Assembly: GCA_036275915.1 (NCBI GenBank)
Contig: DASUCV010000022.1
Span: forward strand, 434,001-498,000
Source of the DNA: Candidatus Polarisedimenticolaceae bacterium
Lineage (GTDB): Bacteria; Acidobacteriota; Polarisedimenticolia; Polarisedimenticolales; DASRJG01
Reading direction: 5' to 3'
DNA: 64,000 nucleotides
Shown here: one piece after another, positions 44,473 through 54,033 of the stretch
How positions within the stretch are numbered: position 1 is the first letter of the stretch
How the letters are laid out: the number at the start of each line of letters is the position of its first letter
Notes under the pieces: generated by a model
Told to the model about the DNA's origin: nothing
What the model saw: the letters and a program-made list of their open reading frames with translations, nothing else
Database searches by the model: none
Position numbers and translations under genes: made by a program

Positions 44473-45765
44473 TCATGCTTCGACAACAAAGAAGTCGTCG
44501 CGCTCTCGATCGCGAATCCATTGATAGTCGCGATCCAGCACGGACACGTCGGAACTGACCAGATGCACAAGCCCAGGTGACGTAAAGTAGTCGACGGTCT
44601 TTCGAATGGACCCACCTGGAGAGACATAGAGAGAATGAGAATAGTAGGAGTCCAGTCTCGTGAGGTCTTCGATCCGAGGCGTTGCTACCAGCCTTCCCGT
44701 GGTGCTGGCGATCAGGAAGACTCGGTACACGGCCTGCTTGCTCACGTACCCTTGCAGCGCCGAGTCAAAGAACTCATCTCGTCCCAGGTAAGCATCCGCG
44801 GTCCACTCCACGTGGGTACGGTCGAGCGCGCACTCCAATGCGCCGAGATGAATTGCGCCCTGCAAGCGAGCGGCCAACTCCATCAGAAGCGGACCGCGGG
44901 GAGTCACAATCAGCTCTAGGTGTGACGGTCCGTATTGCATTCGCAAGGCATGTAGTACTCGATACGTATAGTGCACCAGCGCGGACTGTTCCACGCCGGA
45001 GTACGGGAGCAGAGCTTCGAGTGCTGAGAGTCGGCCCGCTCCAGGCAGTCGGAGTTTCGTGCATCTCCAGATGTCGGTGATTCGGTGGACACCTCTTGAG
45101 CTCACGGCGTTCACGATGAACTCGTTACCAGTCACTAACTCTTGTGCAACCACAGTCTCGTTAACCAGATTGAGGGCATTCCGCTTGCGGTAGATTGTGG
45201 CAAATGCTCTTCGTACCTCATTTTCGGAGTGGCAAAAGTAGACATCCTCGGCACCCGCGCTGGCTGGTGGCTTGAGAACCACGCCGGCGGGATACGATCT
45301 GCTCCATTCGAGCACCGTCTCGATGTCCGCGGATTCGAAGTGCGGAATACTCGGAATGTTGTTCTCGCGGAGCGCCTCCTGCATTAGGTGTTTCTCCCGA
45401 CGAGCGCGGGACATTCGAACTCCATTCGATGGCAGTCCGAGCCGTTCGCTAAGTGTGTCCGCGAGTTCCACTCCGGTCTCGGACCCTGCGAGGACGGCTA
45501 CTGGACGGTACTGTCGCGAGACTTCGGTAAGGCGATCAACCTCTGCACCACTGCCGTCAAGACACACATCATTTGAAAGGAACTCTTGCGGCAAGAATGT
45601 CGCCTTAGCAACATCGGGGATGATGGGAGCGCTTTGAATGTGGCGCGAAGTCACGCCGCGTGCGGACAAGGCGCCTGTCAGATAGCGCCCCGTAGAATAC
45701 GCATCAACGATCAACACTGTGGGCGCTGACATTGATTGCTGATGATTCCTGCGTGCCTCAGCCAT
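44473..45765 (-). CDS. ATP-grasp ligase-like protein
   Basis: 430 residues (Met at 45732 is an alternative start). After a Rossmann-like N terminus (VLIVDAYSTGRYLTGALSAR), the ATP-grasp core is GVVLKPPASAGAEDVYFCHS, VVAQELVTGNEFIVNAVSS and HLELIVTPRGPLLMELAARL (metal-site Glu). It resembles L-amino-acid ligases of the BacD type that join two amino acids. A peptide or amino-acid product would be unusual in a defence-like block. It is 24 bp after the nuclease-like gene and 62 bp before the membrane protein gene. Confidence 0.75.
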   Translation of the reverse strand: MAEARRNHQQSMSAPTVLIVDAYSTGRYLTGALSARGVTSRHIQSAPIIPDVAKATFLPQEFLSNDVCLDGSGAEVDRLTEVSRQYRPVAVLAGSETGVELADTLSERLGLPSNGVRMSRARREKHLMQEALRENNIPSIPHFESADIETVLEWSRSYPAGVVLKPPASAGAEDVYFCHSENEVRRAFATIYRKRNALNLVNETVVAQELVTGNEFIVNAVSSRGVHRITDIWRCTKLRLPGAGRLSALEALLPYSGVEQSALVHYTYRVLHALRMQYGPSHLELIVTPRGPLLMELAARLQGAIHLGALECALDRTHVEWTADAYLGRDEFFDSALQGYVSKQAVYRVFLIASTTGRLVATPRIEDLTRLDSYYSHSLYVSPGGSIRKTVDYFTSPGLVHLVSSDVSVLDRDYQWIRDRERDDFFVVEA

Positions 45766-45789
45766 GGACTCACGTCCTACGATGATTGG

Positions 45790-47469
45790 TTAGTGATTGC
45801 AGAAGAAATGGAACTCGACGTTACTTGGAAGACAGGCCGAATCAGCATGATTCAGCAAAGCGTGAATCTTGTTCCTGGGTGCCTTCGCTAGACCCGATGC
45901 TGAGATCCCCGGCTGCACGACCCAGCACTCTCGAACCGTTCGCTGGTTCTCATAGGTTTCGCGAATGAGCGTCGGGATGCTACCCGTCGGCCGAAACCCA
46001 CGAAGTACCTTCGTTGCCAGGCGTTCGGTGTGCGGCTCGAGCACGGCCCACTGAAAGAACTGGAGGTTCTTTAGGCACTGCGCCAGGACGACTTGCACGT
46101 CATCAACTCGCAGACCCGCTTCAGCTCTCCCGGAAAACTTTGCATGGACGAGGGCAACCCTGCCCTTCCCGACGACGAGGTAGTCAGCGATCTCGTTCGA
46201 CCCGTCGTCGCAGACAACGAGCTGAGGCCATCTTTCCTTTCGAAGGAATCGGAGAATGCCGTCCCCGATCGTATCTCGTCTTCCTTTTGCAAGACTCTCC
46301 TTGCGGATATCAATTCCAGCCCAACTCATGTCTGTCCTGACCTTGGTGAATACTTCTTCGAGGCCGGTGTTCTTCCAGAACCCGCCAGACCGGTATGACA
46401 GACCTTGCGTGAACACGACGGTGAAGGCTTCTTCTGCCGCCAAGGCTTCTACTAGATCCCGCGAGCGCCGGTGCTCCAGCTCGCCACTGTCATCACACAG
46501 CTTGAGTCGTCGACCATGCGCGGGGTTTCGATATTCGAGGGCGATCTTTTCTCCATCGCGACCGAGAGCGAGGTCGAAGACTGAGAGTTGGCCCTCGTCG
46601 TTCGCGACCTCGAAACGAATGCCCGCAGGGGGCACGAAGTAGCACGTCCAATCGGCCGAGAAGTTACCGGCGTCATCTTCGATCCATACCGTGCCTTTTC
46701 GATAGATGTTGTAGTCGGCGTAGAAGGCGATAGGTTCAATGTCTGCGGATGGCGTCGGCACTGGCGCTGCAAGCACCCATGCGCGTTTTCCTGGATCACG
46801 GGACAGAAGATCGGATGCAAGCCGATCGCACTCTGCGGTGAACGCTTTGGAGTCGTCCACCCAAGTTCCCCAGACCTTCCGCTTGGTGGTTGAACAGCCG
46901 AACGGTTTGGACTTTGCACCAGCTTTGCCCCGCTCAACTGCGAAGGCATGTCGAAACCCAAACATGGCATCACGAACAGGAGACAGCGTATAGGTCGCAT
47001 CTCGCGCAAAATGGATCTTCCCTTCGGGAGCACTCCGCCCCGGTGCATTGAGGTTTTGCATGCCAAGCGAACGGATCTCTGGCCGGCGTTTCGCAAGTAC
47101 TTTCTCGATATCACTTGCCTTGACGGGACGGAGCTTCTCGCTGAGTGCGGCCGTCAGAAGATCCAGGAGCGTCGAGCAGTTCGAATGAAGGAATACGAAG
47201 CCATCCTTCGAATAGAGCATGGCCTCGTCATGCTCAGTATTCCTAACGCTCGTTCGACCCCGAATCCAGGATGGGACCGATCTGTGTTGGAGATACAGAT
47301 ACTGGAGGTGTCGGGACGTTTCGGAACCGATGACTCGGAAGATGGATTCACTTCTCTGCCGATCGGCCACGGCGCGCGCGACTAGAGCTTTGAAGTCATG
47401 CGTCTCGCCGTTCGGATCCACGAATACAACCACCTGGTAGAAAGGGCGCACCTGATCTAGCGGAATCAT
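45790..47469 (-). CDS. Uncharacterised large protein with possible restriction-endonuclease fold
   Basis: About 559 residues from ATG 47469, 19 bp after the DUF2235 gene. Most of the length is not recognised. In the last third, EIADYLVVGKGRVALVHAKF has the D-x(n)-x-A-K pattern of PD-(D/E)XK nucleases (Asp in IADYL, then Ala-Lys), preceded by WPQLVVCDDGSNE. The central part has RFEVANDEGQLSVFDLALGR, which resembles a beta-domain. It could be a nuclease effector. A family search is needed, and the motif alone is weak. Confidence 0.55.
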   Translation of the reverse strand: MIPLDQVRPFYQVVVFVDPNGETHDFKALVARAVADRQRSESIFRVIGSETSRHLQYLYLQHRSVPSWIRGRTSVRNTEHDEAMLYSKDGFVFLHSNCSTLLDLLTAALSEKLRPVKASDIEKVLAKRRPEIRSLGMQNLNAPGRSAPEGKIHFARDATYTLSPVRDAMFGFRHAFAVERGKAGAKSKPFGCSTTKRKVWGTWVDDSKAFTAECDRLASDLLSRDPGKRAWVLAAPVPTPSADIEPIAFYADYNIYRKGTVWIEDDAGNFSADWTCYFVPPAGIRFEVANDEGQLSVFDLALGRDGEKIALEYRNPAHGRRLKLCDDSGELEHRRSRDLVEALAAEEAFTVVFTQGLSYRSGGFWKNTGLEEVFTKVRTDMSWAGIDIRKESLAKGRRDTIGDGILRFLRKERWPQLVVCDDGSNEIADYLVVGKGRVALVHAKFSGRAEAGLRVDDVQVVLAQCLKNLQFFQWAVLEPHTERLATKVLRGFRPTGSIPTLIRETYENQRTVRECWVVQPGISASGLAKAPRNKIHALLNHADSACLPSNVEFHFFCNH

Positions 47470-47488
47470 GGCGATTCTGCTCGACGCT

Positions 47489-48574
47489 TCATCGACCTGT
47501 TGGGAGATTCGGCGGCCGGTACTCGACGACCAGCCGCATCCTCTCAGCCACGGCGGGGTTGACTTCCGCATCATCGGGGACGTAACGATGCCGTCCCGCA
47601 TGAATCATCCAACGTCTCGCGAAGTTCCGGACCGGGTCCTGATACGGCTTAGGGACGAACTCTAGAATCCACCACAGCCCGCGAAGGGACTCATGGATCT
47701 TGGCGTCGGCCCGCGGCGCCGCACGGTCCTTCGTATCCTGCTCGGGCAGGATCCGCGCCTTCGCGCTCGCGTCAACGTGCAAGCCGGCGGCCTGCGCTTC
47801 TCCGGCCATCCACTGGAGCCCGATCTTCGAAAGGCCAGAGTCTTTCTCCAGGTATCCTCCGCCGACGTCGCAGTGAACGCCGGGGAACCACATTTCGAGC
47901 ACGTCTTGATCCTCTCGCTTCTGATCGGTCCAACGATTCTGCGGGAAGTGAGCGCGGCGTTCGTCGAGGGCGATCGCGTGGCGGACGATCTCGACGCTGG
48001 GGTTGTCGCGTGTGAACTGAAGCGATTCTGGATTCCAAATCCAACCGATGGATCTAACAGTATCCCAAAGCCCGAGAAAATGGAGAGGGACGGTCCGCGC
48101 GAAGGTCTTCTTGAAGCCCGCCGCCTCTCCCCAATCGTCCTTCCTCTTGTAGGTATCCCAGGCAAATGGAATGAGCTCCTCGTTGCCGCGGGTAAGGAGG
48201 CCGACTTTGTGGATCATCCCCGCGAGCGCACGAGCCGTGTAAGCACCGCGGCTGAACCCGAACAGGAAGATCGAATCCCCTGGTTCGTAAGTCCGCATTA
48301 GGAAGCGGTAGGCGTCGCATACGTGCTGCTCGAGAAGCCATGCGATCGCAAGATCGAGACGAGCGACGATCAGCCGCCCGAGTGTATTCCAGATGCTGGG
48401 CGGGGGCATCGTTCCGATGCCCGGCTGATAGTACGAGAGCTGATCGGAGCGATCGCGGTCAAGCATTTCATAAAGCTTGACGACGTTGGTCTTGTCGCGG
48501 GCGTACTTATTGCTCGTTCCGTCGAGGCAGACGGCAATTCTCCGCCCGACGCCGACCGGCGCTGCATTGGTCAT
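47489..48574 (-). CDS. DUF2235 alpha/beta-hydrolase (Tle1-like phospholipase fold)
   Basis: 361 residues. IAVCLDGTSNKYARDKTNVV opens the domain; GFSRGAYTARALAGM holds the GxSxG nucleophile (Ser108), and FPGVHCDVGGGYLEKD holds the His/Asp region of DUF2235. Members include type VI secretion phospholipase effectors (Tle1), which hydrolyse membrane lipids. No secretion genes are nearby and no signal peptide is visible, so it would act inside the cell unless delivered by another route. It is third from the middle of the nine-gene operon. Confidence 0.87.
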   Translation of the reverse strand: MTNAAPVGVGRRIAVCLDGTSNKYARDKTNVVKLYEMLDRDRSDQLSYYQPGIGTMPPPSIWNTLGRLIVARLDLAIAWLLEQHVCDAYRFLMRTYEPGDSIFLFGFSRGAYTARALAGMIHKVGLLTRGNEELIPFAWDTYKRKDDWGEAAGFKKTFARTVPLHFLGLWDTVRSIGWIWNPESLQFTRDNPSVEIVRHAIALDERRAHFPQNRWTDQKREDQDVLEMWFPGVHCDVGGGYLEKDSGLSKIGLQWMAGEAQAAGLHVDASAKARILPEQDTKDRAAPRADAKIHESLRGLWWILEFVPKPYQDPVRNFARRWMIHAGRHRYVPDDAEVNPAVAERMRLVVEYRPPNLPTGR

Positions 48575-48634
48575 CAGCTCTTTGCCTCGTCTCGATGCAT
48601 CTGCTCTTGGGCCTTTCGGACCCTGGTCCAGATG

Positions 48635-48817
48635 TCATTCACCGGCGCACTCGACGATACGCATGTAGAGTCGATGGTTGAACCGAAAAAAGAACACTCC
48701 CGTGTCGTCGTCGCAGACCAACTGAACTTTGGACAGCAGCTGATCCGCCGTTATTCCGTCAGGAATTGGCTTCTCGCCTTTCGCCGGCTGGAGCTTTCCG
48801 CAATCGCACTCTGACAT
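48635..48817 (-). CDS. Small cysteine-containing protein
   Basis: 60 residues from ATG 48817, with AAGGAGC at a good distance. It starts MSECDCGKLQPAKGEKPIPD and has VQLVCDDDTGVFFFRFNHRL near the end, ending VECAGE. It may bind metal through the CDC pair. No known domain. It sits between a secreted protein gene and the DUF2235 gene (19 and 60 bp away). Confidence 0.6.
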   Translation of the reverse strand: MSECDCGKLQPAKGEKPIPDGITADQLLSKVQLVCDDDTGVFFFRFNHRLYMRIVECAGE

Positions 48818-48836
48818 CAGCTCGCTCCTTTCGGAC

Positions 48837-50240
48837 TCAGAAGTCCCATGCATGAGCAACCGCGTTTGACAGGCGCTGGTAGTTCACACCGTTCGCGCCG
48901 CTCTGTGCGGCATACGTCGTCGCGCCATCCGTAAAAGCTTTGAGAATTTTCTCGACAGTCGGTGGGTCGGTCGAGTCGGGGCAAGGCTTGTTTGCAAGCA
49001 AAGTTCGAACGCAATCAAAATCATGCTCGGGTAGTTCTGCTGTCGCTCTCGCAATGACATGCCGTACCCTGTCGGGTTCGTTCTCCGCAAGGGCTTTGAG
49101 TGCTACCAAGTCGAATCGGAGACGTTGTTGCTCATCCGTGAGCGGCCCTGCAACGGTCGGCCGTGAAGTAGTGACTCGCTGCTCAAGGTGGTCGAAAGTC
49201 GGAACCGGGACACCAAGCTCCCCACCTTCGAACAGTTCGACATCAAAACCCAGATAGCCAACTGCGAGCAGGCGATCAAACGCTTCCGCCATGCTGACGT
49301 CAGATTCGGAGGCGCCCAAGAACTTGAACGCGACGCCAGCGCCGGCGGCCGCGCTAATAGACTTGGCTGGCTCAGCGGCCTTGTTTAGCTGTTCGAGGAT
49401 TTGGTCGTAGTTCTTGTTCAGCGTTCCATCAGGCGTCACGAGCGATACGTTGGGAGCATCGCCGGCCGTAACACCCCCGCCGCTAGTTGTCGAACGGTGT
49501 AGCGATACGACGACCCCACCCGTGAGATACACGCGCGTAACGACTCGAAGGAAGACCTGTCTTCCATTTCTATTTCGGGTGAGCTCGACCAACGAAGGTC
49601 GAACTTCTGGAAGACTTGCCCATGCTCGAAGCTTCTGATAGAGCTCGGCGCCGTCGGCCGCATACGTTCGCGTGTCCGCGATCAAGACCGACCCAGAAGC
49701 TGTCGATGTTCTGAGAAAACTCAGGCCGACAGGTACCGACTTGATCGGAACGGCAAGCCCGAGCCCTTGACTCGCCTTCGCGGAGAACGAGTAAGCCGGA
49801 AACGCAGCCCGCGGCGCAAGTGCCTCAGTCAGCGCTATCGGCGTATTCTCCGGCATTGGTCCCGCGCTCGGCCGTCCAGGGCGCGGGTGCGGTGTACTCC
49901 CGAACTCGTCCTTCCAATACCCATCAGAGTACATCCGCTTGAAATCGAGATTCGAGAGTCGTGTTCGATGATCATCGAGAGTCAGAAACCCTTTGCGCTT
50001 GTAGAGGCTGGCTTGGTCCGCAATCGGCATTTGCACCAGGAAGACATCCCCAGGAACTAGATCTTCGGTTAGGGGGTAGACGGGAATTACTTGGCTCGCT
50101 CGAATCGTCTCGCACCAGCGCTTCGCGACTGACTGAAGCTCCTTGCGGGCCCGAGAATCGGCGTTCGCCCAAGCAACCTCGCCGAACAACATTCGTCCGA
50201 CAATACAAAGGCAGATCATCCGCAAGAGCGTTCTGGTCAT
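48837..50240 (-). CDS. Secreted protein of unknown function
   Basis: 467 residues; GAGGGAC precedes the ATG. A hydrophobic leader (LLRMICLCIVGRMLFGEVAW, cut near AWANA) marks export. The mature protein is mixed alpha/beta with proline-rich segments (GSTPHPRPGRPSAGPMPENT) and a helical C terminus that ends with paired cysteines. No family is recognised. It lies between the four-helix membrane protein gene and the small cysteine protein gene. Confidence 0.7.
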   Translation of the reverse strand: MTRTLLRMICLCIVGRMLFGEVAWANADSRARKELQSVAKRWCETIRASQVIPVYPLTEDLVPGDVFLVQMPIADQASLYKRKGFLTLDDHRTRLSNLDFKRMYSDGYWKDEFGSTPHPRPGRPSAGPMPENTPIALTEALAPRAAFPAYSFSAKASQGLGLAVPIKSVPVGLSFLRTSTASGSVLIADTRTYAADGAELYQKLRAWASLPEVRPSLVELTRNRNGRQVFLRVVTRVYLTGGVVVSLHRSTTSGGGVTAGDAPNVSLVTPDGTLNKNYDQILEQLNKAAEPAKSISAAAGAGVAFKFLGASESDVSMAEAFDRLLAVGYLGFDVELFEGGELGVPVPTFDHLEQRVTTSRPTVAGPLTDEQQRLRFDLVALKALAENEPDRVRHVIARATAELPEHDFDCVRTLLANKPCPDSTDPPTVEKILKAFTDGATTYAAQSGANGVNYQRLSNAVAHAWDF

Positions 50241-50270
50241 TTGTCCCTCTAGCCCCCTCCAGACGATTTG

Positions 50271-51353
50271 CTATGACTTGCGCTCCGGTAGTTTCAGCCC
50301 CACGTATGTTCCCGAGGAGATTCCAATGAGCCCCAGTATCGTTGGGGACAGGTCCGGCATTGCAAGGGCTTCCCACACGGTTACCGCGAAGACCACAGCC
50401 ACCGCGAGCGTCCAGACTACTAGTTGCAGACGGTGAAGAGACGCCCCGCAGACATCCGTTGTGAGGTCCTGGACAAAACCATCGGACCTTGAGACCGTCG
50501 TCCGCTCCGTTTTCACCTTGTTCGCGTCGATGGCAGCCGCAGTGCCAAACGTGCCAAGGCTTATCCCCATGAGACCGACGATCGACTTCGGGATATCTAC
50601 GTTGTAATCACAGGTGAGACACCAAATGAATAGGTAGGCATAGACAACCAGCAGCGTCCACAGCGAAATCTGAACGCGTGAGAGACTGTACGAACGGTCC
50701 GTAGGCTTCTCGATGCCAGGCCCGGCAGGCTCCTTGTCCCGAAGAGCTCCCGTCCGAGCCGCAATCGCAAAGAACGCCACAGCCCCTGCGCCAGCGAGGA
50801 GGGCCCACAGGAGTAATCGGTTGCCCCGAACTGGCACAAACTCGATTTCAACGTCGCTCTCGGCTGGCTGCCCATCGGGAAGTCCCGCGCTGATCCTGAA
50901 TGCGTGCCCAGAATGGGCTTTCGCAATAATCTCCTTCCACGTCTTTCGTGCTGACTCACTCGATAGATCCCGCCGAATGAAAAAGGTCACCAGTGTCGTT
51001 GTGACCTCTTTGTCATCTGTTTCCTGGGTGCCGACGTGGGCACGAGAACCAATAAGCGGAGTCCCGTCGAAGAACAGGACCAACTTGGAGGGATCCGGGG
51101 GCTCCTCGCCCTCGTCGTCCGTATCGTTCTCAAAGGCTGTCGTCGATTGAACGGCAAGCGTTACTGATTCGCCGAACGACAGGCTTTGAGGCTCGTGCAG
51201 GCAGGCGTGCCGTCCCGCAATCGGCTTCCCATTGGGGTCCGCGATGCAGATCACATCGAAGGAACCACTTGCTGCGTTGGCGTAGAGACTCCCGACCACC
51301 GCCACCACGGCCGAGACAACCGAGCCCCTGGCGATTCTCATGAGGAATCCCAT
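50271..51353 (-). CDS. Membrane protein with extracytoplasmic N-terminal domain
   Basis: About 360 residues from ATG 51353, 8 bp after the previous gene, with AGGAGACAGG before it. A signal-anchor helix (VVSAVVAVVGSLYANAA) is followed by about 160 residues with an Ig-like beta-rich domain (SLSFGESVTLAVQSTTAFEN and VTTTLVTFFIRRD), then three or four helices (LLLWALLAGAGAVAFFAIAA, VQISLWTLLVVYAYLFIWC, SIVGLMGISLGTFGTAAAI and a last helix near the end). No enzyme motif. Likely an inner-membrane component acting with the secreted neighbours. Confidence 0.7.
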   Translation of the reverse strand: MGFLMRIARGSVVSAVVAVVGSLYANAASGSFDVICIADPNGKPIAGRHACLHEPQSLSFGESVTLAVQSTTAFENDTDDEGEEPPDPSKLVLFFDGTPLIGSRAHVGTQETDDKEVTTTLVTFFIRRDLSSESARKTWKEIIAKAHSGHAFRISAGLPDGQPAESDVEIEFVPVRGNRLLLWALLAGAGAVAFFAIAARTGALRDKEPAGPGIEKPTDRSYSLSRVQISLWTLLVVYAYLFIWCLTCDYNVDIPKSIVGLMGISLGTFGTAAAIDANKVKTERTTVSRSDGFVQDLTTDVCGASLHRLQLVVWTLAVAVVFAVTVWEALAMPDLSPTILGLIGISSGTYVGLKLPERKS

Positions 51354-51361
51354 CCTGTCTC

Positions 51362-52240
51362 CTAGTCCCACCTCTCGAGGGCGGTCCAATCCGCGTCTGA
51401 CGTGCACTTTGTCTTCGTGCACACCTCAAATTCGGTTACGGGGTGAACCTCCCATAGCGAGATGCGTTTCGGCTGATTCTTAATGGGATGTGACTCGTCA
51501 GAGTTCACTTTGTGATGATTGTCGAAGAACAGATGGCCGCGGGCTCTGACACGAAGATGCGCCCCTTGAACCGCCTTCAACCTTGCCTCTGTCCACGATT
51601 CCGCACGATCCTGCGGGACCATCTCGACGACGATGCCGTCATATTCGGAACCGCCCTTCGTCGGTGTCAGATTGATATGAAAGTCGTTGTTTGCGGCTTT
51701 CGCGAGGTTGCAATTGACCGACTCACCCGTGTTTGCGTGGGGCTTCGATGGCTTCGGCTTATCTGGTTGTTCTGCGATATACCCCTCGATCTCGACGAAG
51801 CTTCCTTCGCCAATCGTTTGGCCTTGAAGCTTCAAGTGTTGGAGCCGAACCCGCTTCGGCTCTGAAAGAGCTGCATATCCGGTCGTCTTGAAGTCGTCGT
51901 CCGCTTGCTTCTGGAGGTTTTGGAAATCTGCGAAGGTCAGCGCATGCAGGTCGCCCTTAGGCTCGCCATGCTTCAGGACGTTGCAGAGAGCCTCTGGAGT
52001 ATCCTCTTCAGTGCAGCCCCGAAGCGGACACTGCGAGAGAGTTTTCGCACATGGCTTTTTCTTTGCCGCCGCTACGGCGCTGGTCTCGAACGACAAACAA
52101 AAGCAGCAAACGAGAAGAAGCCAGATGGGTAGGAGGGTTTGTGCACGGCTACCGTTGCGGTAGCTCTGGAAGCCTTGAGCTCGGCTCGTGCACGCCAAGC
52201 TGGTCGATCCGGACCCAACGGTTCGGCTCGTGCAGCCCAT
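51362..52240 (-). CDS. Secreted protein with OB-like domain (operon lead gene)
   Basis: About 292 residues if it starts at ATG 52240; a start at 52297 would overlap the operator dyad, so the shorter one is preferred. A hydrophobic leader lies near LLPIWLLLVCCFCLSFETSA. The later half has GSFVEIEGYIAEQP, a beta-strand series and RVRARGHLFFDNHH, then SLWEVHPVTEFEVC, as in OB-like domains of some exported proteins. Four cysteines are spread out. It is the first gene of the leftward operon and lies 8 bp before the membrane protein gene. Confidence 0.65.
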   Translation of the reverse strand: MGCTSRTVGSGSTSLACTSRAQGFQSYRNGSRAQTLLPIWLLLVCCFCLSFETSAVAAAKKKPCAKTLSQCPLRGCTEEDTPEALCNVLKHGEPKGDLHALTFADFQNLQKQADDDFKTTGYAALSEPKRVRLQHLKLQGQTIGEGSFVEIEGYIAEQPDKPKPSKPHANTGESVNCNLAKAANNDFHINLTPTKGGSEYDGIVVEMVPQDRAESWTEARLKAVQGAHLRVRARGHLFFDNHHKVNSDESHPIKNQPKRISLWEVHPVTEFEVCTKTKCTSDADWTALERWD

Positions 52241-52287
52241 TTCATGCGCCCTCAACCCGTTACGTGAAGAGGGTATCTTGAATGCTG

Positions 52288-52321
52288 TTGCTGTCAAGCA
52301 AATTTGTTGCAGGTCAGCAAC
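52288..52321. promoter_or_regulatory. Two operator-like dyads upstream of the nine-gene operon
   Basis: TTGCTGTCAAGCAA (52288-52301) has 5-base arms TTGCT/AGCAA with four bases between. Five bases further is GTTGC-N6-GCAAC (52306-52321). The first sequence occurs exactly before the XRE-TPR gene at 54034 and with one change at 61743; the second type recurs at 60692. Both lie just ahead of the first gene of the leftward operon. Confidence 0.65.
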
Positions 52322-52452
52322 AGCGCTCAGTTGGGGCCACGATGGGCGGGTCGAGTCGTGTCCCGGCGTTCGACGATTGCTCCGCCGGGGCCATGGAGAT
52401 CGTGTCTCCGGGCTGCCCGAAGTTGCGAGCAGCGGATGCGCCGCGCACTTGA

Positions 52453-53694
52453 CTATGTCAACCCAAACCCAAGCGCCGGAGCCGCTGCGGACAAGCGTTC
52501 GAGTAGCTCCGCGGCCTGAGCGGCAATCGGTGAATCAGTCAGTCCTCGTTCCGCTGCGATTCCCAAGATAAACCGTAACCGTTCGAATTCCCTTCGAGAC
52601 GCCGCTCGGCGGATCGCTACCGCAAGCAGAAATGGCTGGAGCGATCCCCGTTGCTGTGGGCTGAGACGTTCAAACACCGTGCGCCAGTGGCGCGGCCGCG
52701 AACCCTCACCTGGAAGTGTTAGCAACTCATTGACTAGCCGCGACTTCGGGTCGTTCCCGTGTATCTTCTGCGCTGGAAAGAAGCCGCTGGCTAGGATCGT
52801 CGCGCACAGGACGCCCATCACGTACACGGTGTGGTAGGCGGTCGCGAGGACGTAGCCCGCTCGATGAGTTCCCTCGAGTTCCGCCGCTCGTTCAGGTCTG
52901 GTGCTCGGTGTGGGCAGGAAGCCAGCTTCGTCTTCGACGAGAGCGAGAACATGAAAGCCGAATGTCGCCGCCGGACTCCACCGCTTCCTCAGGAGCGGCC
53001 AAGCCAAGAGAATCTCGCCTGCGAGGTCGTAGTCCTCTTCGTCCAGACTCCATGCGAGGAGCGCTTCCGCTTCTTGAATCAGTTCGCCAGCCGATCTCGG
53101 CAGCGTCTGCCGCCTCTCGCCGTCGCAGAGATACATCAAGGAATGCGTGAAGCCATAGACGTCCTCGCGGCTGCACCCAAGCAAGTCCATCGGCCGACCG
53201 ACTGCCGATGCGCGTGCCGAAGCGCTGTCCCGTCGCCCGGCCAACCACGCCTGCTCGAGCATGCGGTGGGGAGGCCGTTCCCGTCCGCGATGCCCTAGGG
53301 ATCCAAGGCTACGCTTGAGAACGGCATCGAATGCTTCATCCGGGACTCCGAGACGCGATAGACAGATGTGCGCTCCAGCATAGTCAAGCGCCATCGTGGG
53401 CTGGATGCAGACGCCGAGGAGCATCCGCGCGCTACGCGCCGGACCACTGAGCCTTTGGGACAGCCGGCGAACCCGGCCGAGGATCTCTCCGTCGTGGGCA
53501 ACTCGAGATGCTACGAGAAGCAGATAGGCTGTTTCGTAGATCACCTTCTCTGGGCGCAAAGCTTCATGGCCGTCGGGATGCGCGTAGCCTGTCTCGGCGA
53601 GTCGATCTACGGCACGAGCTGCGACGTCGAGAGCTTGGCACACCCTGCGAGAGAGATCCCCAGGTTCCCATCTAAGCCCTGCGATGCTGGCCAA
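52453..53694 (-). CDS. Hypothetical protein, DUF6895-like
   Basis: About 413 residues from TTG 53694, 5 bp after the preceding gene; the longer reading shadows that gene. It is helical throughout, with DVYGFTHSLMYLCDGE near the centre and EEDYDLAGEILLAWPLLRK following, resembling DUF6895 proteins (identification tentative). No signal peptide or membrane segment. It could be a helical scaffold. It is upstream of the operator and in the same direction as the nine-gene operon, but 212 bp separates them. Confidence 0.6.
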   Translation of the reverse strand: MASIAGLRWEPGDLSRRVCQALDVAARAVDRLAETGYAHPDGHEALRPEKVIYETAYLLLVASRVAHDGEILGRVRRLSQRLSGPARSARMLLGVCIQPTMALDYAGAHICLSRLGVPDEAFDAVLKRSLGSLGHRGRERPPHRMLEQAWLAGRRDSASARASAVGRPMDLLGCSREDVYGFTHSLMYLCDGERRQTLPRSAGELIQEAEALLAWSLDEEDYDLAGEILLAWPLLRKRWSPAATFGFHVLALVEDEAGFLPTPSTRPERAAELEGTHRAGYVLATAYHTVYVMGVLCATILASGFFPAQKIHGNDPKSRLVNELLTLPGEGSRPRHWRTVFERLSPQQRGSLQPFLLAVAIRRAASRREFERLRFILGIAAERGLTDSPIAAQAAELLERLSAAAPALGFGLT

Positions 53695-53699
53695 TCGAC

Positions 53700-53951
53700 C
53701 TAGGACCGCAACTCTCCCGCAACCCCGCGTAGCGCCGCGAGATCGGCGACGGGATTCCCTTCGATCCCGCCCCGAATGACATAGAACCGGATGAAGTGCC
53801 GCATTGTGCCGCAGAACACGTCCCAAGGGTCATCGGCCAACGAAACCGAAGGCCCGAGCTCACCGATCAGCTTCGCGATCTGGTTGAAATCAACGGCTTT
53901 CGTGTCGAGTGCTCGCTTGACGATCTCTTGGTGATTGGTCCGCTGGCTCAT
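53700..53951 (-). CDS. Small hypothetical protein
   Basis: 83 residues from ATG 53951 with GGAGCG before it. MSQRTNHQEIVKRALDTKAV, then LADDPWDVFCGTMRHFIRFY. It is helical, without signal or membrane segment. It is coupled with the helical protein gene that starts 5 bp after its stop and is divergent from the XRE-TPR regulator. Confidence 0.6.
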   Translation of the reverse strand: MSQRTNHQEIVKRALDTKAVDFNQIAKLIGELGPSVSLADDPWDVFCGTMRHFIRFYVIRGGIEGNPVADLAALRGVAGELRS

Positions 53952-54033
53952 GCTCGCTCCTATTCGCCCCCTCGGGCTTCCGCTAGCTCGTAGCTCGACC
54001 CGGACTTTCGTGTTGAGATACGTGATTATCTTG

